From the NCBI GenBank assembly GCA_047967505.1, contig CM106538.1: 64,000 bases of DNA; one strand, written 5' to 3'. Positions 1 to 11,451 of this stretch are shown here, piece after piece (the first letter of the stretch is position 1; each line of letters starts with the position of its first letter). The DNA is from Dipteris shenzhenensis. Its lineage: Eukaryota; Polypodiophyta; Polypodiopsida; Gleicheniales. Below the pieces are notes generated by a model. That model did no database searches. It saw nothing but the letters and a program-made list of their open reading frames with translations, and was not told the DNA's origin. Both the position numbers and the translations under genes were made by a program.

Positions 1-455
1 TAAGAAATAGAACTCAAAAACCTTAATTGAAAAGAATTGTAAGTAAAGAAATAGAATTACAAGACGAATAAAAAAGAATGCAAGTACCTGGAAAAAGTGA
101 AAAAAGTAAGGCTCGGCTTATCCTCTCTCTTCCGCTCTTGGTTGCTTCAATGAAATGAGGAGAGAGTTAAAACTAGTCCACTCCTACGCATAAATTTGAA
201 TTTTCAAAAAAGAGAGGGAAATTTGAATTCAAATTTGTGTTTAACATTCTTCTTATACTTTCTTCTCATACGTTCCTTTTGAATTCAAATTTATGTTCAA
301 CATTCTTCTTGATACTTTCTTCAACATTCTTCTCGATTGTCCTTTTCATGTAAGTCCTTTTCATTCTTCTCGTAAGTCCTTTTCATTCTTCTCGATTGTC
401 CTTTTCATGTAAGTCCTTTTCATTCTTCTCGTAAGTCAAATCTTATTTTTCGTTC
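1..455. repeat. AT-rich flank with short minisatellite
   Basis: No gene is visible. From about 240 to 440 short blocks built from 'cattcttctcg', 'taagtccttttc' and 'attgtccttttcatg' recur, giving a degenerate minisatellite. The motif 'aagtacctggaaa' near 80 and 'aatgaaatgagg' near 150 recur near 2876 and 2970 on the far side of the C-rich block, so that block is bracketed by related sequence. Confidence 0.6.
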
Positions 456-2850
456 TTGCTCGTGATAGTAAGTCAAATCCTCATCTCCCATCTCTCTCCT
501 CTCCTCTCCCTCTCTCTCTCTCCTCTCTCTCCTCTCCTTCCCTCCATCCATCCCTCGACCCAATCCTCTCCTCCAACCTCCTTCCCTCCCCTCCCTCCGC
601 CGCCAAAACTCCTCCCTCGACCCCTCCCTTCCCCTCGCCCCCCCTCCTTCCCCAAAATTCCCCTCCCCCCTCCCTCCTCCCCTCCCGCTACCATTCCCCC
701 TCTCCCGTCGCCTAACCTCTTCCTCCCCTACCCCTTTTTCCCCCTACCCCCTTTTAACCTTCCCCCCTTTTTCCCACCCCCCTTGGCGACCCCCCCAACC
801 CTTCCACCCTCTTCCCCACTCTCCCTTTGGTCCCCTCTCAACCCTCCCTCCCTCCTTGGCGACACCCCCCTCCTCTTCACCCTCCCCCCCCTCTTCACCC
901 AGCCCCCCCCTTCGCAACCCACCCATGCCCCCTCCCTCCTCTCACCCAGCCCCGCCCCTCCTCCCCCCCCCCTTCTCAACCCACCCATCCCCCCCCCCCT
1001 TAACCCTCCCTGGCTGGCGGCCGCGGCCGCCAGCCCCCCCCCTCCTCTCACCCATCCCCCCCCCCCCTCTTCACCCTCCCCCCCCCTTCGCAACCCACCC
1101 ATCCCCCCCTTCACCCTCCCTGGCTGGCGGCCGCGGCCGCCAGCCCCCCCCCCTCCTCTCACCCAGCCCCCCCCCTCTTCACCGTCCCCCCCCCCTTTCG
1201 CAACCCACCCTCCCCCCTCCCCTTCACCCTCCCTGGCTGGCGGCCGCGGCCGCCAGCCCCCCCCCCCTCTCCTCTCACCCAGCCCCCCCCCTCTTCACCC
1301 TCCCGCCCCCCTTCGCAACCCCCTCTCCTCTCTCCCTGGGCTGGCGGCCGCGGCCGCCAGCCCCCCCCCTCCTCTCACCCAGCCCCCCCTCTGCATCCTC
1401 CCGCCCCCCTTCGCAACCCACCCTCCCCCCTCCCCTTCACCCTCCTTGGCTGGCGGCCGCGGCCGCCAGCCCCCCCTCCCCCTCTCCTCTCACCCAGCCC
1501 CCCCCCCTTCGCAACCCCCTCTCCTCTCTCCCTGGGCTGGCGGCCGCGGCCGCCAGCCCCCGCCCCCTCCTCTCACCCAGCCCCCCCTCTTCATCCTCCC
1601 CCCCCCTTCGCAACCCACCCTCCCCCCTCCCCCCTCCCTTTCACCCTCCTTGGCTGGCGGCCGCGCCCCCCCCCTCTCCTCTCACCCAGCCCCCCCCTCT
1701 TCACCCTCCCCCCCCCCCCCCTTCGCAACCCATCCCCCTCCCTGGGCTGGCGGCCGCGGCCGCCAGCCCCCCCTCTTCACCCTCCCCCCCTCCCCCTCTC
1801 AGCCGCTCCCCCCCTCCCCCCCCTCCTCTTCACCCTCCCCCCCCCCTTCGCAACCCCCTCTCCTCTCTCCCTGGGCTGGCGGCCGCGGCCGCCAGCCCCC
1901 CCCCCCCTCTCCTCTTCACCCTCCCCCCCCCCCCTCTCAGCCGCTCCCCCCCTCCCCCCCCTCAGCCGCTCCCGGGCTGGCGGCCGCGGCCGCCAGCCCC
2001 CCCTCTTCACCCTCCCTCCCCTCCCCCTCTCAGCCGCGCCCTCCTCCCTCCCCCTCTCACCCCCCCTTCGCAACCCCCTCTCCTCTCTCCCTCCCCCCCC
2101 CCCCTCTCCTCTTCACCCTCCCCCCCCCCCCTTTCGCAACCCCCTCTCCTCTCTCCCTGGGCTGGCGGCCGCGGCCGCCAGCCCCCCCCCCCTCCTCTTC
2201 ACCCTCCCCCCCCCCCTTCGCAACCCACCCTCCCCCCTCCCCTTCACCCTCCCTGGCTGGCGACCGCGGCCGCCAGCCCCCCCCCCTCTCCTCTCACCCA
2301 GCTCCCCCCCTTCACCCTCCGCCCCCCCCCCCTTCGCAACCCCTCCCCCTCCCTGGGCTGGCGGCCGCGGCCGCCAGCCCCCCCTCTTCACCCTCCCTCC
2401 CTCCCCCTCTCAACCGCTCCCCCCCCTCAGCCGCTCCCCCACCGTCCCGGGCTGGCAGCCGCGGCCGCCAGCCCCCCCTCTTCACCCTCCGTCCCCTCCC
2501 CCTCTCAGCCGCGCCCCCCTCCCTCCCCCTCTCACCCCCCCTTCGCAACCCCCTCTCCTCTCTCCCTGGGCTGGCGGCCTCGGCCGCCAGCCCCCCCTCT
2601 TCACCCTCCCCCCCCTCCCCCCCCCCTCAGCCGCTCGCCAGCCCCCCTCCCACCCGCTTCCCTCCCACCCGCCGCGCCAGCCTCCCCTCCCACCCCCTTC
2701 CCTCCCACCCACCTCCCTCTTCGCCCCTTCTTCCCCTCCCTTCCTCCTCCCTCCCCTCGCATCCTCTTCCTCCCCTTCCTTCCTCCTCCCTCCCCCCCTT
2801 CCCCTCCCCTGAACCTCTCTCTCTCTAGTTTCTCTCTCTTCAAATTTTAA
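456..2850. repeat. Pyrimidine-rich block with about 15 GC palindromes
   Basis: Nearly every base between palindromes is C or T on the plus strand. About 15 copies of the self-complementary core GGCGGCCGCGGCCGCC (each with flanking CTG/CAG that extends the palindrome) recur at roughly 95-125 bp intervals, near 1024, 1128, 1240, 1345, 1455, 1547, 1660 (cut short), 1755, 1882, 1984, 2168, 2262 (one mismatch), 2362, 2456 (one mismatch) and 2576 (one mismatch). Between them recur 'cctcttcaccctcc', 'ttcgcaaccc' and 'ctctcacccag'. Long frames on both strands (for example 456-2828, 790 codons of Pro/Ser/Leu) come from the lack of A/T-rich stop codons and are not credible genes. Confidence 0.85.
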
Positions 2851-2859
2851 AAAAGAAAC

Positions 2860-3600
2860 TAGAAAAAAAAGTTTACAAGTACCTGGAAACAATTTGTAAG
2901 TTTGCTCTTTCTTGATTTCTTGCTCTTCCTTCCTTGCTCTCTTGATCGTCCTTGCTCTCTTGCTTGAATGAAATGAGGGGAGAATGAATGAATGAAGGAA
3001 GACTATATATAAGAAAAATTAGGTTTTCCTCCTCCTCTCCTATTGGCTTTCCATTTCTCCCCTCTCTCCTATTGGCTTTTCATTTATCTCCTCTCCCATT
3101 GGCTCCCATTACTCCCCCTCTCCTATTGAACCCCCATCCCTCATCCATTAGCCCTCCTCCCATCCATCCATTTCTTCTTCCTCCCCATTGCCACCACTCC
3201 CATCCCACATTTCCACCACGTCCCATACTCCTCCCATTTTCCAAAATCCCATATTTCCCCATCTCACCCTCCTCTTTTTTATCCCCTATTAACTTCCTCA
3301 CTCATTTCACTCCCTTATTAGCCTACTCCCCTATTACCTTCCCCTCTCCCATTCCATTCTTCCCTCCCCACTCTCACTTCCACTTCCCATTACTCACTTG
3401 CCATTTAAAAACTATTAATATATTATTATACTATTTTTTATACTTATTATCATACACCCTTATTACTTCCCTATCCTATTCCACTCCTCCCTCCTCATTC
3501 CCACTTCCACTTCCCATTACTCACTTGCTATACACATTTGCAAACTATTAATATATTATTACATGATTTTTTATACTATTTGTAAACTTACATATGGGCA
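2860..3600. repeat. Pyrimidine-rich low-complexity DNA with ATTGG repeats
   Basis: Between about 3020 and 3130 a unit resembling 'cctctcctattggctttc' repeats four to five times, giving tandem ATTGG (inverted CCAAT) motifs. A 127-bp step duplicates 'cacttcccattactcacttgc' (3381 and 3508), each followed by 'ctattaatatattattat'. No coding potential is convincing. The frame at 2988-3551 is a low-complexity shadow. Confidence 0.6.
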
Positions 3601-3985
3601 AAATCACAGGTGTGTTACCCAAAAATGGGGCACATGATGGGTGGCCTCCATGTCTACTGTGAAGTCGTGGTACCAAGGAATAAAGTAGACCATGTGTGGG
3701 CCAAGGAGAGGAGGGCTTTTCTCAATGAGGACACAAGTGGTATTAGGTGAGCTGAGGGTGAGCTGAGTTAGAGAAGGGAGACCCCTCTCCCATAGATGGT
3801 GACCTCTTGAATGGTGCTAGGCCATGGATGTGCTACTACCTAAAGCTCCATGTAAATTAGATTCTTGCAACACCACCTTGCCAATGAGCTTGGTTGGCTA
3901 ACTTGCAGATTATCTCTCTAGAACTTCTTCCATCAAAGCCTCACTTTTCTCTTCACTAACTAGTAACTAATCCTTACCCATACAT
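3601..3985. other. No recognised feature
   Basis: Ordinary-complexity DNA with no ORF or repeat that I recognise. It may be a further decayed part of the copia element just to the right (the direction in which its integrase would lie), but I see no motif to prove it. Confidence 0.4.
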
Positions 3986-3987
3986 CT

Positions 3988-4400
3988 TTGCTCAGAGTAT
4001 CATCTACTCCTATTAGGTCGTTGCTTGCTCGACATTTGCATAGATTTTAGCCTTTTCATATCCACATGCTCAACTCGCTTATGCCATGTGTCTGTATGAT
4101 ACATGTTCCATGTGTAAACATAACAACATTCACCTTAGGCATAGTGACATCCATAGTAAACGTTTTGCCATTTTTGTTGCCTTTTGCAACTGGTACTGAT
4201 CTTTCACATCCTCAACAAAGCATGAATAAGGATTAAATCTGAATTGAAAACCCAACTCCACAATTTGGACCAATTGAAACCAAGCTCTTTGTGATGTTAG
4301 GAACACATGAAGCACATCTGCAAGGTACTTTGTTTTGGCCCTGTGTTGCCATCTCAAAGCGATCCTATTGTGGTCATACAACAACTGTGCTTTTATTCAA
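3988..4400 (-). pseudogene. Ty1/copia pol remnant (GAG-pre-integrase region)
   Basis: The minus strand carries two adjacent pieces of the copia pre-integrase region. Around 4200-4340 it reads VLHVFLTSQRAWFQLVQ followed by VELGFQFRFNPYSCFVED, which matches the block before integrase where the family has a 'LxxVPxxxxNLxSVxQ..GFxVxFxxxxC' pattern. Around 4015-4105 another frame reads TWHKRVEHVDMKRLKSMQ, the WHxRLGH..MxxL signature that precedes the integrase zinc finger. The pieces are in different frames and no HHCC or catalytic integrase core follows. It is a dead fragment. Assignment to copia rather than gypsy rests on the WHKR signature. Confidence 0.65.
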
Positions 4401-4540
4401 GGGCATATTTATCCTCATCAACAAGCTTATTTACTCAAGGTATGAAGTGCATAATTTGTGCACTAGGTGTTTACTTTGTGCCAAAATTGTTTGCCACACA
4501 CACACATATACATATACCGAGAATTTTCTAATATTATCGC

Positions 4541-7500
4541 ATCTACATTTCTCCAATGGGCACAAAACTTTGTACACTCCTCAACCTAGGTCTTATTGAC
4601 TTGCATACAAAGTGGTGCACCCATCTCATAAGTACTTGTTCGGATAACACACCTCCTATGTATTTTATGACGATTGTGCATAACACTAGCAACAAAATGG
4701 TGTATCATGTGAGACAGACTATGCAAAGCATATCCAATGGACACAAGACTTTACACATTCCTCAACCTAGGCAGTATTGACTTGTGTGCAAAGTGGCATC
4801 CCCATCGGATAAGTACTTGTTTGAAAAATACACCTACGATCGTGTTTTTTGACGATTGTGCATGACACTAAGGCAACAATGGTGTTTTATGCTTGATCGA
4901 CAATGCAAAGCATATCCGATGGGCACAATACTTTGCACACACCTTCAACTAGGTAGAATCGACTTACATGCAAAGTGGCATGCCCATCCCATAAGTGCTT
5001 GATCCTATAACATACCTAGAAACGTGTTTTTTGACGGATGTGCATGACACTAGAGTAAAAATAGTATTTAATGCTCGATCGACCATGCAAAGGATATCCG
5101 ATGGGCACAAAACTTTTCGTACGCCTCAACCTAGGTGGTATTGAAATGTTCTCAATGAGGCACACCCATCCGATAAGTACTTGGTCAGATAACACCTAAT
5201 GGCGTGTTTTTTTGCGAATGTGCATGTCATTAGGGAAAAAATGATGTATAATGCGTGATCGACCATGTAAATCATATCCGATGGTGACAATACTTTGCAC
5301 GCACCTCAACGTAGTGAAAACGGACTTGCGTGCAAAGTGGAGGCCCCATCTGATAAGTATTGATTTGAATAACACACCTATGGTCGTGTTTTTATATGGT
5401 TGTGCATGACACTAAGGCAAAAACAGTGTGTTATGCTTGATCGACAATGCAAAGCATATCCGATGGGCACGATACTTTGCACACACCTTCAACTAGGTGG
5501 AATTGACTTACATGAAAAGTGGCACGCCCATCGCATAAGTGCTTGATCAGATAACACACCTAGCAGCGTGTTTTTTTACGGATGTGCATGGCACTAAGGC
5601 AAAAATGAAATTTAATGCTCGATCGACCATGCAAAGCATATCCGATGGGCACGATACTTTGCACACACCTTCAAATAAGTGGAATTGACTTACATGCAAA
5701 GTGGCATTCCCATCGCATAAGTTCTTGATCGGATAACACACCTAGCAGCGTGTTTTTTTACAGATGTGCATGGCACTAAGGCAAAAATTGTATTTAATGC
5801 TCGATCGACCATGCAAAGCATATCCGATGGGCATAATACTTTACCTATACCTCAACTTAGGTTGTATTAAAATGTTGTCAAAGAGGCACACCCATCCGAT
5901 AAGTACTTGATCAGATAACATACCTAAGGGCGTGTTTTTTTGCGAATGTGCATACCACTAGGGAAAAAACGGTGTATAATGCGTGATGGACCATGTAAAT
6001 CATATCCGATGGTGACAATACTTTGCACGCACCTCAACGTAGTTAAAACGGACTTGCGTGCAAAGTGGAGGCCCCATCTGATAAGTATTTATTTGAATAA
6101 CACAACTATGGCCGTGTTTTTATATGGTTGTACATGACACTAAGGCAAAAACAGTGTGTTATGCTTGATCGACAATGCAAAGCATATCCGATGGGCACAA
6201 TACTTTGCACACACCTTCAACTAGGTGGAATTAACTTACATGCAAAGTGGCACGCCCATCGCATAAGTGCTTGATCAGATAACACACCTAGCAGCGTGTT
6301 TTTTTATGGATGTGCATGGCTCTAAGGCAAAAATGGTATTTAATGCTCGATCAACCATGCAAAGCATATCCGATGGGCACAATACTTTGCACACACCTTT
6401 AACTAGGTGGAATTGAATTACATGCAAAGTGGCACGCCCATCCCATAAGTGCTTGATTGGATAACATACCTATCAGCGTGTTTTTTTACGGATGTGCATG
6501 AAACTAGAGCAAAAATAGTATTAAATGGTCGATCGACCATGCAAAGCATATCCGATGGGCACAATACTTTGCACACACCTTCAACTAGGTGGAATTGACT
6601 TACATGAAAAGTGGCACGCTCATCGCATAAGTGCTTGATCAGATAACACACGTAGAAGTGTGTTTTTTTACGGATGTGCATGGCACTAAGGCAAAAATGG
6701 TATTTAATGCTCGATCAACCATGCAAAGCATATCCGATTGGCACGATACTTTGCACACACCTTCAACTAGGTGGAATTGACTTACATGCAAAGTGGCATT
6801 CCCATCGCATAAGTGCTTGATTGGATAACACACCTAGCAGCGTGTTTTTTTACAGATGTGCATGGCACTAAGGCAAAAATGGTATTTAATGCTCGATCGA
6901 CCATGCAAAGCATATCCAATGGGTATAATACTTTTCCTATACCTCAACTTAGGTCGTATTAAAATGTTGTCAAAGAGGCACACCCATCCGATAAGTACTT
7001 GGTCAGATAACATACCTAAGGGCGTGTTTTTTTGCGGATGTGCATACCACTAGGGAAAAAACGGTGTATAATGCGTGATCAACCATGCAAATCATATCCG
7101 ATGGTGACAATACTTTGCACACACCTCAACCTAGTGGAAACGGACTTGCGTGCAAACTGGAGCCCCCATCCGATAAGTACTAGTTTGAATAATACACCTA
7201 GGACTGTGTTTTTTCATGGTTGTGCATGACACCAAGGCAAAAACGGTATTTTATGCTTGATCGACAATGCAAAGCATATCCGATGGGCACAATACTTTGC
7301 ACACACCTTCAACTAGGTAGAATCAACTTACATGCAAAGTGGCACGCCCATCCCATAAGTGCTTGATTGGATAACATACCTAGCAGCGTGTTTTTTGACG
7401 GAAGTGCATGACACTAGAGTAAAAATAGTATTTAATACTCGATTGACCATGCAAAGGATATCTGATGGGCACAATACTTTGCACACACTTTCAAATAGGT

Positions 7501-10500
7501 GGAATTGACTTACATGCAAAGTGGCATTCCCATCGCATAAGTGCTTGATCGATAACATACCTACGAGCGTGTTTTTTTACGGATGTGCATGGCACTAAGG
7601 CAAAAATGGTATTTACTACTCGATCGACCATGCAAAGCATATCCGATGGGCATAATACTTTTCTCATACCTCAACCTAGATGGTATTAAAATGTTGTCAA
7701 AGAGGCACACCCATCCGATAAGTACTTGGTCAGATAACATACCTAAGGGCGTGTTTTTTTGCGGATGTGCATACCACTAGGAAAAAAACGGTGTATAATG
7801 CGTGATCAACCATGCAAATCATATCCGATGGTGACAATACTTTGCACACACCTCAACCTAGTGGAAACAGACTTGCGTGCAAATTGGAGCCCTTATCCGA
7901 TAAGTACTAGTTTGAATAATACACCTAGGACCGTGGTTTTTCATGGTTGTGCATGACACCAAGGCAAAAACGGTGTTTTATGCTTGATCGACAATGCAAA
8001 GCATATCCGATGGGCACAATACTTTGCACACACCTTCAACTAGGTGGAATCGACTTACATGCAAAGTGGCACGCCCATCCCATAAGTTCTTGATCGGATA
8101 ACATACCTAGAAGCGTGTTTTGTGACGGATGTGCATGACACTAGAGCAAAAATAGTATTTAATGCTCGATCGACCATGCAAAGCATATCCGATGGGCACA
8201 AAACTTTTCGTACGCCTCAACCTAGGTGGTATTGAAATGTTCGCAATGAGGTACACCCATCCGATAAGTAATTGGTCAGATAACACACCTAGCAGCGTGT
8301 TTTTTTACGGATGTGCATGGCACTAAGGCAAAAATGGTATTTAATGCTCGATCCACCATGCAAAGCATATCCGATGGGCACGATACTTTGCACACACCTT
8401 CAACTAGGTGGAATAGACTTATATGCAAAGCAGCACGCGCATCCCATAAGTGCTTGATTGGATTACATACCTAGCAACGTGTTTTTTGACGGATGTGCAT
8501 GACACTAGAGCAAAAATAGTATTTAATGCTCGATCGACCATGCAAAGCATATCCGATGGGCACAAAACTTTTCTTACGCCTTAACCTAGGTGGTATTGAA
8601 ATGTTCTCAGTGAGGCACACCCATTCGATAAGTACTTGGTCAGATAACACACCTAATGGCGTGTTTTTTTTCGGATGTGCATATCATTAGGAAAAAAATG
8701 GTGTATAATGCATGATCGACCATGCAAATCATATCCGATGGTGACAATACTTTGCACGCACCTCAATGTAGTTGAAACGGACTTGCGTGCAAAGTGGAGC
8801 CCCCATCTGATAAGTACTTATTTGAATAACACACCTATGGCCGTGTTTTTATATGGTTGTGCATGACACTAAGGCAAAAACGGTGTGTTATGCTTGATCG
8901 ACAATGCAAAGCATACCCGATGAACACAATACTTTGCACACACCTTCAACTAGGTGTAATTGACTTACATGCAAAGTGGCACGCCCATCGCATAAGTGCT
9001 TTTGATCAGATAACACACCTAGTAGCGTGTTTTTTTACGGATGTGCATGGCACTAAGGCAAAAATGGTATTTAATGCTCGATCGACCATGCAAAGCATAT
9101 CCGATGGGCATGATACTTTGCACACACCTTCAAACTTGTGGAATAGACTTACATGCAAAGTGGCACGCCCATCCCATAAGTGCTTGATCGGATAACATAC
9201 CTAGCAGCGTGTTTTTTGACGGATGTGCATGACACTAGAGTAAAAAAAGTATTTAATGCTCGATCGACCATGCAAATGATATCCGATGGGCACAAAACTT
9301 TTTGTATGCCTCAACCTAGGTGGTATTGAAATGTTCTCAATGAGGCACACCCATCCGATAAGTACTTGGTCAAATAACACACCTAATGGCGTGTTTTTTT
9401 ACGGATGTGCATATCATTAGGAAAAAAATGGTGTATAATGCGTGATCGACCATGCAAATCATATCCGATGGTGACAATATGTTGCATGCACCTCAATGTA
9501 GTTGAAACAAACTTGCGTGCAAAGTGGATCCCCCATCTGATAAGTGCTTATTTGAATATCACACCTATGGCCGTATTTTTATATGGTTGTGCATGACACT
9601 AAGGCAGAAATAGTGTGTTATGCTTGATCGACAATACAAAGCATATCCGATGAACACAATACTTTGCACACACCTTCAACTAGGTGTAATTGACTTACAT
9701 GCAAAGTGGCACGCCCATCGCATAAGTGCTTGATCAATAACACACCTAGCAGCGTGTTTTTTTACGGATGTGCATGGCACTAAGGCAAAAATGGTATTTA
9801 ATGCTCGATCAACCATGCAAAGCATATCGGATGGGCACGATACTCTGCACACATCTTCAACTAGGTGTAATTGACTCACATGCAAAGTGGCATTCCCATC
9901 GCATAAGTTCTTGATCGGATAACACACCTAGCAGCGTGTTTTTTTACGGATGTGCATGGCACTAAGGCAAAAATGGTATTTAATGCTCGATCGACCATGC
10001 AAAGCATATCCGATGGGCATAATACTTTTCTTATACCTCAACCTAGGTGGTATTAAAATGTTGTCAAAGAGGTACACCCATCCGATAAGTACTTGGTCAG
10101 ATAACATACCTAAGGGCGTGTTTTTTTGCGGATGTGCATACCACTAGGGAAAAAACGGTGTATAATGCGTGATCGACCATGCAAATCATATCCGATGGTG
10201 ACAATACTTTGCACACACCTCAACCTAGTTGAAACAGACTTGCGTGCAAACTGGAGCCCCCATCCGATAAGTACTAGTCTGAATAACACATCTAGGACTG
10301 CGTTTTTTGACAAATGTGCATGACACTAAGACAAAAACGGTGTTTTATGCTTGATCGACAATGCAAAGCATATCCGATGGGCACAATACTTTGCACACAC
10401 CTTCAACTAGGTAGAATCAACTTACATGCAAAGTGGCATGCCCATCCCATAAGTGCTTGATCATATAACATACCTAGCAGCGTGTTTTTTGACGGATGTG

Positions 10501-11330
10501 CATGACACTAGAGTAAAAATAGTATTTGATGCTCGATTGACCATGCAAAGGATATCGAATGGGCACAAAACTTTTTTTATGCCTCAACCTAGGTGGTATT
10601 GAAATGTTCTCAATGAGGCACACCCATCCGATAAGTACTTGGTCAGATAACACACCTAATGGCGTGTTTTTGTGCGAATGTGCATATCATTAGGGAAAAA
10701 ATGGTGTATAATGCGTGATCGACCATGCAAATCATATCCGATGGTGACAATACTTTGCACGCACCTCAAGTTACGTAGTTAAAATGGACTTGCGTGCAAA
10801 GTGGAGCCCCCATCTTATAAGTACTTATTTGAATAACACACCTATGGCCGTGTTTTTATATGGTTGTGCATGACAGTAAGGCAGAAATAGTGTGTTATGC
10901 TTGATCGACAATGCAAAGCATATTGGATGGGCACAATACTTTGCACACACCTTCAACTAGGTGGAATTGACTTACATGCAAAGTGGCATTCCCATCGCAT
11001 AAGTACTTGATCGGATAACACACCTAGCAGCGTGTTTTTTTTATGGATGTGCATGACAGGAGCAAAAATAGTATTTAATGCTCGATGGACCATGCAAAGC
11101 ATATCCGATGGGCACAACACTTTTTGTACACCTCAACTAGGTGGAATTGACTTACATGCAAAGTGGCACCCGCATCCCATTAGTGCTTGATTGGATAACG
11201 TACCTAGTAGGCTCATGTTTTTTTACGGATGTGCATGACACTAGAGCAAAAATAGTATTTAATGCTTGATTGACCATGCAAAGGATAACTTGGCATGTCC
11301 ATCTGATGAGTACTTGATCGGATAACTTCT
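4541..11330. repeat. 182-bp satellite array, about 37 copies
   Basis: The landmark 'cgtgtttttt' recurs at 4841, 5023, 5203, 5385, 5567, 5749, 5931, 6113, 6295, 6477 and onward, a period of about 182 bp. Each unit also carries 'catgcaaagcatatccgatggg', 'ctttgcac' and 'cataagt'. Units fall into subtypes by the sequence after the T-run (gacggatgtgcatgacactagag; gcggatgtgcataccactagg; tatggttgtgcatgacac; tacggatgtgcatggcac), and these cycle with a period near four units: nearly identical frames at 6856/7583 and 7032/7759 are 727 bp apart. Frames of 60-112 codons inside it merely track the monomer. The array stops about 120 bp before the transposase-like gene. Confidence 0.95.
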
Positions 11331-11390
11331 CCCACTAATAAATTAAGTACTAATTAAAAATTATAATAAATAAGTACATTATTAAAAAGA

Positions 11391-11422
11391 GACTAATATT
11401 TATGTAATTGTTGCCACTGCAG
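11391..11422 (+). other. Candidate branch point and 3' splice site
   Basis: GACTAAT (11391-11397) resembles the plant branch-point consensus. It is followed by a T-rich stretch and TGCAG ending at 11422, about 25 nt downstream. The reading frame of the next gene is open from just after this AG, and its first in-frame ATG is at 11452. This suggests the long ORF is a 3' exon joined to an upstream exon, but no donor was identified. RNA would decide. Confidence 0.45.
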
Positions 11423-11451
11423 CTTGCTTGCGAAGGACTCTCACAAAGGAG

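Noticed and set aside
456-2850. ORFs of 790 and 664 codons (Pro/Ser-rich) and several minus-strand Gly/Arg-rich ORFs
   Set aside because: They follow directly from a C/T-only sequence with few stop codons, overlap in several frames, and encode only low-complexity repeats of the palindrome array.
4291-10323. Many ORFs of 60-112 codons with similar sequences
   Set aside because: They recur with the 182-bp satellite period on both strands and are by-products of the monomer.
4541-11330. CRISPR-like array
   Set aside because: The repeats are 182 bp without unique spacers, in a plant nuclear context.
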